64,000 nt of DNA from Plantactinospora soyae (GTDB lineage: Bacteria > Actinomycetota > Actinomycetes > Mycobacteriales > Micromonosporaceae), in contig NZ_JADBEB010000001.1 of assembly GCF_014874095.1 (NCBI RefSeq), positions 3,720,001 through 3,784,000 of the forward strand, written 5' to 3'. This document shows positions 27,082 to 35,048 of the stretch, piece after piece. The position numbers were made by a program, and so were the translations under genes. The first letter of the stretch is position 1. Each line of letters begins with the position of its first letter. Below the pieces are notes generated by a model. The model was not told where the DNA came from, made no database searches, and worked only from the letters and a program-made list of their open reading frames with translations.

Positions 27082-27706
27082 TGCGGGACTCCCTGCCGGA
27101 GAAGACTTCCTGGGTGGGATTGGTGTCGCCCAGCGCCTCGCGGAGCTGGCGGCGGGCCCGGTGCAGCCGGGAGGCGACCGTGCCAACCGGTACACCGAGT
27201 GCGGCGGCGGCCTCGGAGTGGGAGAGCTCGGCCCAGGCCACGAGCAGCAATGTGTCGCGATCGCGGGCAGTGAGCCGGCCGAGCGCGGCGGCGAGCCGAC
27301 CGCGTACGGCTGACGCCGCTGCCCGGGCGACAAGGCGCTCGTCGGAGGCGTCTGACGGCGGCTCGGCGGACATCCGAGCCAGGGCACGATAGCCACGTAC
27401 CTCGGCACGGCGGTGCCGCTTGATCAGATGAGTGGTGATGCCGTACAGCCACGCCCGAATCGGTCCCCGGTCCGGGTCGTACCGGCCGCGCTGACTGAAC
27501 GCGATGAGGAAGACCTCGGCGGCCAGATCGTCGGCCGTTCCGTCGACTCGCCGCGCCGCGTACCGGTACAGCTCGCCGAAGTACCGGTCATAGAGCTCGG
27601 CGAACGCTTCCGGATCGGTCCGCGAGCGTCGCAGTGTCTCTGCGTCGCGGTGTTCGGCGGCCAGGCGGGGTTCCCTGCCTAGGGTGTCGTCCGAGGAAAG
27701 AATCAT
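27074..27706 (-). CDS. ECF-type RNA polymerase sigma factor
   Basis: A 210-residue sigma factor with region 2 (FAELYDRYFGELYRYAARRV ... DDLAAEVFLIAF ... GPIRAWLYGITTHL) and region 4 (LTARDRDTLLLVAWAELSHSEAAAALGVPVGTVASRLHRAR). First gene of a three-gene operon with a CU044_5270-type membrane protein and a secreted protein. The ATG has no clear Shine-Dalgarno; it may be leaderless (GATACC five bases upstream). Usually such factors direct their own operon. Confidence 0.93.
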   Translation of the reverse strand: MILSSDDTLGREPRLAAEHRDAETLRRSRTDPEAFAELYDRYFGELYRYAARRVDGTADDLAAEVFLIAFSQRGRYDPDRGPIRAWLYGITTHLIKRHRRAEVRGYRALARMSAEPPSDASDERLVARAAASAVRGRLAAALGRLTARDRDTLLLVAWAELSHSEAAAALGVPVGTVASRLHRARRQLREALGDTNPTQEVFSGRESRNG

Positions 27707-28000
27707 GTGGAGGTATCGATCATGGGCGGCCCTTCCGGGTGCGGGCGAAACGGTTGACGTACCTACTTGCCCGCAGCCCAAAATGATCTTCACGGCGGTC
27801 GTCGACATGCCACCGGCCGCGGCGATCGTCGCGCACGAAGGTGACCAAGAGAGCGCCATCTTGCTGAGAAGACCGCACCGCCATCTCGGTGAGGAAGGGC
27901 CGCCGCTCGCAGGTCAACGCTCTGACCGGCGCCAACTCGAACGGGAACCTACAGCTGATGTCGGTTCTCATCGATCTTGGCGGTTCTCATCTATCCGGCG

Positions 28001-28028
28001 GCGCACTTGGCGGATCCGCCAAGTGCGC
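28001..28028. repeat. Perfect 28-bp palindrome
   Basis: Two 14-base arms with no loop; the left arm is GCGCACTTGGCGGA and the right arm its exact reverse complement. It could be an operator, a cruciform or the centre of an element end. Confidence 0.9.
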
Positions 28029-28040
28029 GAGAAAACCGCT

Positions 28041-28090
28041 GGTCACGGTCTCGGGATGTCCCTAGTGCCGTGACCACGAACGTTCGTGGT
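28041..28090. repeat. Hairpin and 18-bp palindrome, overlapping
   Basis: GGTCACGG (28041-28048) pairs with CCGTGACC (28068-28075) across a 19-base loop; this overlaps a perfect palindrome ACCACGAACGTTCGTGGT (28073-28090). Confidence 0.85.
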
Positions 28091-28252
28091 GTCGTCAGGC
28101 TGCTCGGGTGGTGGGTTGGCCCCAGCGTCGATGTCGTTCGCTGCGGATGCGGGCGCGTTCGCGGCGTTGGGCGGCTAGCGACGGAGAGAGGGGCCAGATG
28201 CTGGCGTGAACTCGGTGGTATGGCGGGCGGCGGACGTGGCATCGTCGGCGTC

Positions 28253-28651
28253 ATGTCTGTGGAATTGATCCGTGCCAGCGGCCTGACCGATGCTGTCCCG
28301 TATGCCTACGCCTCGGTAGTCCCTGCCGGTGCCCGGCTTGTGCACACCGCCGGCGCGTGTCCGATCGACGAGCACGATCGGGTTGTAGCGCTCGGTGACG
28401 TCGCCGGGCAGGCCCGGCAGGTCATGGACAATCTTGAGGTGGCGCTGCAGGCGGCAGGGGCTGTGCTGACAGACGTCGTGCGGACGACCGTCTACGTTGC
28501 GAGCACCGACCAGGCGGACCTCGTAGCAGCCTGGAACGTAGTGCGCGCCCGGTTCGGCGACCACGACGCGCCGAGCACCTTGCTCGGCGTCACGGTGCTC
28601 GGCTACCGGGGCCAGCTTGTCGAGGTCGACGCCGTTGCCGTAACGAAGTGA
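28253..28651 (+). CDS. RidA/YjgF-family protein (enamine/imine deaminase type)
   Basis: A 132-residue protein with the complete Rid fold: RLVHTAGACPIDEHDRVVAL, GQARQVMDNLEVALQAAGAV, DVVRTTVYVAS and the closing LGYRGQLVEVDAVAV. Many members hydrolyse reactive 2-aminoacrylate-type imines made by PLP enzymes; others have unrelated roles, so function is only likely. An in-frame ATG at 28220 is an alternative start; neither has a clear Shine-Dalgarno. Its stop is only 2 bases from the remnant IS, so insertion occurred right behind it. Confidence 0.85.
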   Translation: MSVELIRASGLTDAVPYAYASVVPAGARLVHTAGACPIDEHDRVVALGDVAGQARQVMDNLEVALQAAGAVLTDVVRTTVYVASTDQADLVAAWNVVRARFGDHDAPSTLLGVTVLGYRGQLVEVDAVAVTK

Positions 28652-28652
28652 T

Positions 28653-29470
28653 CTTATTGAGGTAGATATCCGTGCTCGAATTGGGTGAGCACGAGGGCGG
28701 CTTTCACGATATCGCCGATGCGCTGGGACTGGCGGTGATGTGCTGCAGGACGCGCCAGTGGCCCACCAGCAGGGCGAAGCCACGTTCGCCGAGCGCCCGC
28801 ATCGCGCCAAGCAACTTGTTGTAGGTGCGGATGTCCACGCCGAGCCGGCGCCTATCGGCGGGCTGCGTGAACGGGACATGGATCCCGATGCCGGCGCCGT
28901 CGTAGCCGGGGTCGGCCAGGGTCGGCAGGCCCTGAGCGGCTGCGGCATACAGCGCGCCGAGGGCGTGATCCTGCGCGCACGTCAGGTCGTGCCTCGACCC
29001 GGGTTCGACCGGTCCGACCCAGATCGGCAACCCGTCCGGGCGCATTACCGCCTGGATGTTGCCGCCGAAGTCGTGGCGCTTGCCGGAGTGCCACACATCG
29101 ATGACATCGCCCTTGCGGCTGATCGTCTTCTCGCGGCACCGGTCGGTGTCGACATCTTCCCGTCCGGGATGACGTGCGAACATCCCTCCTGCTGGGCACG
29201 TTGCAGGGCATCGGACAGCTCGGGAGCCTCGACAGCCAGCACCGCCACCGCCTCGTCTCGGTAGCGGTAGCGGGTGGCCCGGCTGATCCCGAGCCCCATG
29301 GCCAACACGGTGAGGTCCTCTCGCTTGCGGAACCAGACCAGTGCGAACAGTGCCTGCTTGCCGCAGCTCAGCACTCGGCCGCGCCGTCGGGTACCGCGAG
29401 CGCGGCGCCGGACGATCTACCCGTGCCGATTCAAACGACCTTCAACGCTTGGTGAGATCACCTCATTGAG
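28653..29470 (-). mobile_element. Decayed insertion sequence, IS5-superfamily type
   Basis: About 820 bases holding one broken transposase gene. Possible imperfect terminal inverted repeats are seen: CTTATTGAGGTAGAT at 28653-28667 and, read inward from the other end, CTCAATGAGGTGATC (29470-29456). No clear target duplication was found. The exact ends are uncertain by several bases. Confidence 0.65.
28654..29395 (-). pseudogene. DDE transposase pseudogene with two frameshifts
   Basis: The N-terminal part (29395 down to about 29150) contains GTRRRGRVL, the helix-turn-helix LTVLAMGLGISRATRYRYRD and VIPDGK. A frame change near 29150 moves to DTDRCREKTISRKGD, GLPIWVGPVEPGSRHDLT, GLPTLADPGYDGAGIG, the usual DDE_Tnp_4 body. 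A second frame change near 28724 leads from HITASP to RIGDIVKAALVLTQFE and the natural stop at 28654. An in-frame stop also lies just upstream of 29395. The protein cannot be made in one piece. Confidence 0.85.
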
Positions 29471-29631
29471 CGCGCCAAGAAACAGCAGAAGGCGACAGGT
29501 GTTTGATGTCAGTCATTCTCTGGGGCCGAACTTGTGTGGTCTCGCCAGCCATAGACAGGCCGATGAGCAGGGCAAGCTTGATCAACAGATTGACTGCTAT
29601 CGTCGGCTGCGGGGTAGGGGAGGGGCCTGAG

Positions 29632-29985
29632 ATGTTGAATCCGGCTGGGTTCGGTACTGATACGGACGTCCTACGGAAGTACGCGGTCCATCTGGATCAG
29701 GTGGCAGAAGATCTCAAGCCGCTACAGGAGAGGTTTGCTGGGGGAGGACCGGCAACGATCCCGATTGACGCGTTCAGTAGCCGTACCGGTTGGCTTCATC
29801 TGATGGCCGAGGAGCTTCGGGCCTTCAGGGATACCTATGCGGACGCGCAGTCTGGGACGGAGTGGCGCCTGCGCCGGATCCGGGACGCCGTCAGCGAAGC
29901 CGGTCGCCTGCTCGGCGAGGCGGCTGACGAGTACGACCGCAGCGACCGGGGCGCCGCCGGGCGGACCGGGGCGGCCGGCCGATGA
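29632..29985 (+). CDS. ESX/EspC-like small helical protein
   Basis: A 117-residue helical protein (MLNPAGFGTDTDVLRKYAVH ... AEDLKPLQERF ... GWLHLMAEELRAFRDTYADA) with the size and two-helix pattern of type VII secretion substrates of the EspC/WXG100-like class common in Micromonosporaceae. AGGGG lies 6 bases upstream. First of four genes on this strand; its stop overlaps an ATG (ATGA at 29982) that should start the next gene. Call is by pattern, not by a strict motif. Confidence 0.6.
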   Translation: MLNPAGFGTDTDVLRKYAVHLDQVAEDLKPLQERFAGGGPATIPIDAFSSRTGWLHLMAEELRAFRDTYADAQSGTEWRLRRIRDAVSEAGRLLGEAADEYDRSDRGAAGRTGAAGR

Positions 29986-30058
29986 CTCTCGCACTGCCGG
30001 AGGCGGCCACGTCCTCAGCGGGGTCGCCCGCCTGGTCGGCGTCGATGACCCGATCAAG

Positions 30059-30640
30059 ATGCTCAAGGAGTTCCAGCAGTTCGTCGACACGGACGAGTTC
30101 CGGCGTGCGGCTACCGAGGTGTGGGGCACGAGTCCTACCTCTTCTCCGACCTCGCCCGCGCTGAACGTTCACGCAGAGCGGTTGGTGGACGAGTTCCTGC
30201 GGACGGTCGAAGACCGTTGGCAGGGCAGCGCCAGCGAGGCGTACGAACGCTATCTCGGCGAGGTCAGAGCGGCGCTGCACCAGGAGGCCGACAGCATTCC
30301 GATCGTCGGTGGCGCCCTTGTGGCGGTGGCGGACGGCATCGAACTAACCTGGCTGGAGATGGTAGGCGCGGTATTGACCGCCGTCGGCCTGATCCTGAGC
30401 GTGGTGAGCCTGGTCGGAGCCGGCAACATCATCCTGTCGTTACTCGGACTGATCGGTGCGCTCGCGTCCGGGGTCATCACGTACCTGTCGATGGCGACGC
30501 CGCGTGTCGCGTTACTGGCCAAGCACGAGAGCACGCTCGACAGCGTCGGTCGCCACTCCAACTCGCCGGTCGACGCGCTGCCCAGCATCGACGGTCGCGC
30601 GCAGGGCTGGACCCCGAAGACCGCGGACCCATACACCTAG
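30059..30640 (+). CDS. WXG100-like protein with membrane helices
   Basis: From ATG 30059 a 193-residue product: a helical N-half with a WQG turn (VEDRWQGSASEAYERYLGEV), the hallmark of WXG100 proteins, then two or three membrane helices (LEMVGAVLTAVGLILSVVSL and NIILSLLGLIGALASGVITY). The start is doubtful: there is no ribosome binding site, and similar sequence extends upstream in this frame (VLSGVARLVGVDDPIK) with no start codon, while the expected coupled ATG at 29982 is one base out of frame. A single-base indel between 29985 and 30000 may have broken the real 5' end. Confidence 0.6.
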   Translation: MLKEFQQFVDTDEFRRAATEVWGTSPTSSPTSPALNVHAERLVDEFLRTVEDRWQGSASEAYERYLGEVRAALHQEADSIPIVGGALVAVADGIELTWLEMVGAVLTAVGLILSVVSLVGAGNIILSLLGLIGALASGVITYLSMATPRVALLAKHESTLDSVGRHSNSPVDALPSIDGRAQGWTPKTADPYT

Positions 30641-30648
30641 GAGTAGCT

Positions 30649-31032
30649 GTGCGAGAGGACCTTGCCGCCCGGCTCGACGAGATGGTGAACGCCTTCGAGG
30701 CGACCCGGGCTCGCATCCTGGAGGCCGGTGACGCCATGGCGCAGCTACGGGTGACGCGACATAGCGACGATCGGTTGATCGAGGTCACGATTGGTCCTGA
30801 TCGCGAGGTGCTGGATCTCCACATCGCCGACTCGGCGCTGCGCCGGGGTGACGGCCGCGCCATCGCCCAGGCGGTCCTGTCGCTCATCGCCGAGGCGCAG
30901 GCCGAGTTCAGCCGTACCGCTCAGGCGGAATATCAGCGGATCACGGGTCTCACTGTCGATCCCGCTGCCCTGGACGGCCGCGACGGCCCGGCAGCGCTCG
31001 GCCGACTGTCCCGCGAGATGTTCGGTGGCTGA
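30649..31032 (+). CDS. YbaB/EbfC-family protein
   Basis: A 127-residue protein with the YbaB arrangement: N-terminal helix (LAARLDEMVNAFEATRARIL), small beta-sheet with RLIEVTIGPDREVLDLHI, then a C-terminal helix (GRAIAQAVLSLIAEAQAEFS). In Actinobacteria such proteins often sit in ESX-like operons, as here. GTG start with TAGGAG 5 bases upstream; 8 bases after the previous stop. DNA binding is the family's usual activity but is not proved for this subgroup. Confidence 0.75.
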   Translation: MREDLAARLDEMVNAFEATRARILEAGDAMAQLRVTRHSDDRLIEVTIGPDREVLDLHIADSALRRGDGRAIAQAVLSLIAEAQAEFSRTAQAEYQRITGLTVDPAALDGRDGPAALGRLSREMFGG

Positions 31033-31591
31033 CGACCAGATCATCCGGAGTGCACCGAGCATCCCGGACGAGGGTCAACCGTTCGTCCTGCGCCGCAGGG
31101 CGCTCGTGTGGGTACTGGCCATGCAACCGGTCGTGTGGCTGGGCATTCTGTCGCCGCTGTGCGTGCCGGCCATGAGTCCGGCCGGAGTGCCGTGGACCCT
31201 GCTGGTGCTTGCCCTTCCTTTCCTGGTCGTGATGCTCTTCGCCATAGTCCGCGTCATGCCGAAGGTGACCGGAGTCTGGCTCGCCGCTGATCTGGGCGGG
31301 GTCTGGGTGCGCGCACGGAGCCGCACCGGCACGGACGCCTTCGCGATCCGGGCGCCCTGGAGCCACATCGAGTCCATCTTCGCGATCCAGACGAGTCGTA
31401 CGGGCATCTCGGGCGGCCCCTGGACGCTGGTGGTCCGGATCAAGGACCTGCCCGCCACGCTCCGCCCACCGGATCAGCAGGGAGCGGATCGCGCCACGTT
31501 CACGGTGAGTACCTGGCTCTCGAACTACTCGGCCCGAGACGCGATTGCCGTGCTCACCCGGCTCGCGGCCCAGCGCGCTCCGGTCGGTTGA
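31025..31591 (+). CDS. Membrane protein, last gene of the ESX-like operon
   Basis: A 188-residue protein overlapping the YbaB-like gene by 8 bases. Two adjacent membrane helices (RALVWVLAMQPVVWLGILSP and PWTLLVLALPFLVVMLFAIV), then a soluble PH-like beta domain (GVWVRARSRTGTDAFAIRAP, WSHIESIFAI). Not a named family; a small membrane-anchored domain of the kind often encoded with WXG100-type genes. Confidence 0.6.
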   Translation: MADDQIIRSAPSIPDEGQPFVLRRRALVWVLAMQPVVWLGILSPLCVPAMSPAGVPWTLLVLALPFLVVMLFAIVRVMPKVTGVWLAADLGGVWVRARSRTGTDAFAIRAPWSHIESIFAIQTSRTGISGGPWTLVVRIKDLPATLRPPDQQGADRATFTVSTWLSNYSARDAIAVLTRLAAQRAPVG

Positions 31592-31812
31592 GCACCCCAC
31601 CGGGTAGCGCCCCAACACATGTTGAACGTGCGGATCAGGTCGAGGCGATGCCGAAGCCTGTGCAGTTCGGTCGCCTTCACCGGTTTCCGGGTTGAAGTAC
31701 ATGCTGACGGGACCATTCGGCTGGCCGTGGAGTACGACCCGCAGCCGCCGTTCGACTCAGGAAGCGAAAGCGAACCCATCCGCCGGACGGAACCGCCGCT
31801 CACGTTCGCATG

Positions 31813-32769
31813 TCACACGGCGGTGTGGAGCCGTGCGTAGTGGTCGCGGAGCAGGTCGGTACCCCAGTCGTCGCGCAGGTGCCGCCACACCGAGTGGGCG
31901 TGGTTGGCGTTGTCCTGGGTGTTGTCGTATTCGATGAGGAAGTCGGGTGCCTGAATGCAGTAGTAGTGGCCCTCGCCGAGGGCGGTCGAGCCCGCCCACG
32001 CGAACCGGATCCGGTGCAGGCCCGCCGCCTCGGCGTCGCGCCAGCAGGCTTGGGCGTACGGCGCCGGCGCGCGGTGGAGATAGCGCTGTACCAACTGGTC
32101 GAGGATGTCCCGCTGCGCCGGCCGTAGCAGGTCGCGGCCGATACCTTCGGGCAGCAGGGCGGGGTCGGCCACCGGATCGGCCCGGGTGAGGATGTCGTCG
32201 GGAGCGACCTCGGCGCTGATGCCCAGCCTGCGCTGGTCGGGGTCGAGCCCGGTTGCCAACTGGCGGGCCAGGTCCTCCTCCGGACCGAGAATCCGGCTAC
32301 CGGCGTGCGGCCCGGTGGGTACGACGGCCGGTTCGGAACCGACGAAGTGCGGCGTGAACGTGATGCCGCCCGGCGTCACGACGACGTGTACGGCCAGGTG
32401 ATGCCCGTTGATCCGCCAGCCCCACGGCTCGTCGCCGTCCGGGTCGCCGAGCACCCGCAGCCAGTAGCGGTCGCCCTCGGGTGGTGAGCCGGTCGTCAGC
32501 TCCCGTCTGACCCGTTCGACCTCGACGGCGCCGACGGCGAGATCGCCGCCGCCGGCAGAGTGGGCCGACCGGAGCAGTTCGATCGCGAGCGTGTGCTGAG
32601 CGCCGGTGAGGTGCTCCATCGACAGCCCGGGCCGTTGCCCCGGCAGATAGGTCCACTGTCGCAGGTCGACATCGGCGAGGTCACCGCGGACGAGGTGGCG
32701 CTGCTGGTCGTCCAGGCTTGCGACGAGGGCGCGCGCGCAGCGGCGGGCGTCATCGGCGGCGGTCGTCAT
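31813..32769 (-). CDS. DUF3500 family protein
   Basis: A 318-residue soluble protein with typical DUF3500 segments: GWRINGHHLAVHVVVTPGGI, FTPHFVGSEPAVVP, HRIRFAWAGSTALGEGHYYC and FLIEYDNTQDNANHAHSVWR. These are conserved in a widespread bacterial family of unknown function, sometimes associated with secreted or metabolic enzymes. The ATG has GGGAGGA 6 bases upstream. Its 3' end converges with the ESX-like operon. Confidence 0.85.
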   Translation of the reverse strand: MTTAADDARRCARALVASLDDQQRHLVRGDLADVDLRQWTYLPGQRPGLSMEHLTGAQHTLAIELLRSAHSAGGGDLAVGAVEVERVRRELTTGSPPEGDRYWLRVLGDPDGDEPWGWRINGHHLAVHVVVTPGGITFTPHFVGSEPAVVPTGPHAGSRILGPEEDLARQLATGLDPDQRRLGISAEVAPDDILTRADPVADPALLPEGIGRDLLRPAQRDILDQLVQRYLHRAPAPYAQACWRDAEAAGLHRIRFAWAGSTALGEGHYYCIQAPDFLIEYDNTQDNANHAHSVWRHLRDDWGTDLLRDHYARLHTAV

Positions 32770-33025
32770 CAGGTCCTCCCAAGACTCGTGGCGCACACAG
32801 TCCTTGCGCGATGGTGTCACAACCCCGTAGACCGGCGAGTCAGCCAGCTGCGGCAGGACCGTCCGGCCGGGAAGTCAGGTGAGCGAAACGCTGACCCGAG
32901 GGCGGCCGGAAGTACGGCCACCCGAGCGGCGCAGGCCATCGAGCGCGACCATTTCGAAAGCCGGCCACCCAGTCGCCATCGGATATGGGTGGCAAGGTTT
33001 GCCGGCTGGCGTACGTTGTCTGGTT

Positions 33026-33742
33026 GTGCAGAACACTCCACAGCAGCAGGCCATCTCCCGCCGATCGCTTCTGGCCGTCGGCGGGCTCACCGCCGTCGGG
33101 ACCGTCGGACTCGCCGGTCCGGCCGCCGCGCAACCGTCCGGCGACGTACCCGTGGACAGCCCGGAGGCGGCGCTCGCCCGCCTGACCGAGGGCAACCGGC
33201 GGTTCGTCCGGGGGCGGGGCCGGCATCCGCACCAGTCGCCACGGGACATCCGCGACCTCGCGGACGGGCAGGACCCGTTCGCGGTCGTCGTTGGTTGCGC
33301 CGACTCCCGGGTACCGCCGGAGGTGCTCTTCGACCAGGGCCTCGGGGACCTGTTCGACAACCGGGTCGCGGGCAACATCGTGGACACGATCATGCTGGGC
33401 AGCATCGAGTACGCGGTGGAGCACTTCGCTCCGCCGGTGCTGGTGGTGCTCGGGCACGAGCGGTGTGGTGCCGTCTCCGCCGCCGTCGAGGTGATCGGGA
33501 GCGGTGGCCACGCCCCGGGCGCGATCAACGCGATCGTCGAGGCGTTGCGTCCGATCGTCGAGCCGCTGATCGGCGGGCCCGGCGACGTGGTTGAGGCGGC
33601 CGTCCGGGCCAACGTGCTGGCCCAGGCCCGGCACCTCACCGAGGCCAGTGAGATCATCCGGGAGAAGGTCCACGCCGGTGAACTGGCGATCGTCGGTGCC
33701 CGGTACGACCTCGACACCGGCAGGGTCGTACTGCTCGACTGA
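33026..33742 (+). CDS. Tat-exported beta-class carbonic anhydrase
   Basis: A 238-residue enzyme for CO2/bicarbonate interconversion. The N-terminus SRRSLLAVGGLTAVG is a twin-arginine signal, so the mature enzyme is outside the membrane. Zinc ligands are visible: Cys91 in GCADSRVPPE (with the Asp/Arg dyad D93/R95), His144 and Cys147 in LGHERCGAV. GTG start without a ribosome binding site; TACGTT ends 8 bases upstream, suggesting a leaderless mRNA. Alone in its unit and followed by a hairpin terminator. Confidence 0.93.
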   Translation: MQNTPQQQAISRRSLLAVGGLTAVGTVGLAGPAAAQPSGDVPVDSPEAALARLTEGNRRFVRGRGRHPHQSPRDIRDLADGQDPFAVVVGCADSRVPPEVLFDQGLGDLFDNRVAGNIVDTIMLGSIEYAVEHFAPPVLVVLGHERCGAVSAAVEVIGSGGHAPGAINAIVEALRPIVEPLIGGPGDVVEAAVRANVLAQARHLTEASEIIREKVHAGELAIVGARYDLDTGRVVLLD

Positions 33743-33768
33743 CTGCCACGACTCGGAGGACCGACACA

Positions 33769-33805
33769 GGGAGGCCACCGGCGCGGATCGCACCCGTGGC
33801 CTCCC
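33769..33805. terminator. Bidirectional terminator hairpin
   Basis: Perfect 10-base arms GGGAGGCCAC / GTGGCCTCCC with a 17-base loop between the convergent carbonic anhydrase and HAF-repeat genes. Confidence 0.75.
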
Positions 33806-33824
33806 GCGACCCTCCGTCGGTGAC

Positions 33825-35048
33825 CTACGTCGGACAGGTCCAGCGCACCGGCTGATCCTCACTGGTGCCGCCGATCCGGGTACCGTCGTCGCTCAGCGAG
33901 TAGGCGTACCTGCTCGGGCCGTCCGGCAGTGCCAACTCGCGCTGCGAGCCGTCCGGCTGACGCAGCACCATGGTGTTGTCGGGGCCGTTCACCACCAGCT
34001 GGCCCCGCTGGTTGACCGCACCCACCTGGCCGTCGCCCACCACGCTGGCCGCGCCGGTACGCAGGTCCCACAGCGTGGCGGTCCGCCGATCGCCCTGGAT
34101 GAGGACGCCGCCGGATTGTTGCGTCAGCTGCGGATCCGGCCCCGCGCCGTCCCCGCCGGACGCGTCCGCCGCGCCGTACGCCCACTCGCCCCCGGCGCCG
34201 GTGACATGGCCGTCGGTGGACCCCTGCGGGGAAGCCAGTCGGCTGCCCCGGCCCTCGGCGTCCCACCGGTACAGGCCGCCCTCGTCCAGCCGGCCGACCA
34301 CGATGCCGGATTCGGAGATGCCGAAGGCCATCGCGCCGCCCTTCGGCGCCTTCAGCACCTCGACCCGGGCGTTCGCACCGGTGCCGTGCCAGACGACGGC
34401 GGCCACCCGTCCGCCGCCCAACAGCACACCGGCCACCTGCCCCCGATTGTTGATCGCAGTCGCCTCGCCGCTGGTGTAACCCTTCGGAAGGGGCAGCATG
34501 GTCAGCTTGCCGTTGGCGTAGGTCCAGGCCCCCGATCCGGAATCGCCCACGACCACGCCGCTGTCGTTGACCCCCATCGCCTCGCCGAGACCGGAAATCG
34601 GAATTCGCTGCACCCGGCTGCCGTCCCACCAGGCTGGGGTGCCCGGGACGGTCCTGGTGCGGATGAAACCGGCCAGGTACCGACCGTTCGGAGAGCCCGC
34701 GTTGACCGCGCCGTCGACGGCGCCGCGCGGCAGTGGCAGCCGTTCGACGGTGCAGGGCCGGGGTGCGGCGGACGCGGTCGGGCTCGGGGTCAGCGGCCCG
34801 GCACCGACGGCCGGCGGCGTGGCCGCACCGCCGCCGCCGGGGAGGTACGCGCCGATTCCCACCACGACGCCCGCCGTCAGCACGAGTGCGCCGACGGACG
34901 CCGCCACCGAGCGCCCACGACGGCGACGCCGGGCGCGCTGGCCCTCGGCGAGCAGGTCGCTGGCGGTGAGCCGGCCCGGCGGCAGCGTGACCGTCGATAC
35001 CTGGCGCTGGAATGTCACGGCGTCGTCGTCGCCTTCGAACGAGGTCAT
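33825..35048 (-). CDS. Membrane-anchored HAF-repeat protein encoded with a sigma factor
   Basis: A 407-residue protein: cytoplasmic N-terminus (about 45 residues, ending in an Arg cluster), one membrane helix (VAASVGALVLTAGVVVGIGA) and an outside domain of repeated GVNDSGVVVG, AINNRGQVAG, GISESGIVVG and AVNQRGQLVV units, the HAF extracellular repeat that folds as a beta-propeller-like structure. Its ATG overlaps the sigma factor stop (ATGA), so it is co-translated. The position and topology fit a signal-sensing partner of that sigma factor; this is inference. Confidence 0.75.
   Translation of the reverse strand: MTSFEGDDDAVTFQRQVSTVTLPPGRLTASDLLAEGQRARRRRRGRSVAASVGALVLTAGVVVGIGAYLPGGGGAATPPAVGAGPLTPSPTASAAPRPCTVERLPLPRGAVDGAVNAGSPNGRYLAGFIRTRTVPGTPAWWDGSRVQRIPISGLGEAMGVNDSGVVVGDSGSGAWTYANGKLTMLPLPKGYTSGEATAINNRGQVAGVLLGGGRVAAVVWHGTGANARVEVLKAPKGGAMAFGISESGIVVGRLDEGGLYRWDAEGRGSRLASPQGSTDGHVTGAGGEWAYGAADASGGDGAGPDPQLTQQSGGVLIQGDRRTATLWDLRTGAASVVGDGQVGAVNQRGQLVVNGPDNTMVLRQPDGSQRELALPDGPSRYAYSLSDDGTRIGGTSEDQPVRWTCPT

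Larger units (their letters stand above)
27707..28252. other. 546-base gene-poor stretch rich in inverted repeats
   Basis: No convincing gene. It contains a 12-base inverted repeat GGCGGCCCTTCC (27725-27736) matched at 27893-27904, a short direct repeat CGGTTCTCATC near 27963 and 27981, and the palindrome cluster at 28001-28090. An open frame on the minus strand (27720-27971) has no recognisable similarity or ribosome binding site. The stretch looks like mobile-element debris between the sigma operon and ridA-like gene. Confidence 0.5.

Noticed and set aside
27720-27971. 83-residue minus-strand frame upstream of the sigma factor
   Set aside because: No ribosome binding site, no recognised similarity, and it overlaps the inverted-repeat unit; insufficient evidence for a gene.
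28092-28220. Arg-rich minus-strand tail (QRRERARIRSERHRRWGQPT) that might be the end of another transposase
   Set aside because: Suggestive composition only; too short to assign and no start or family motif.
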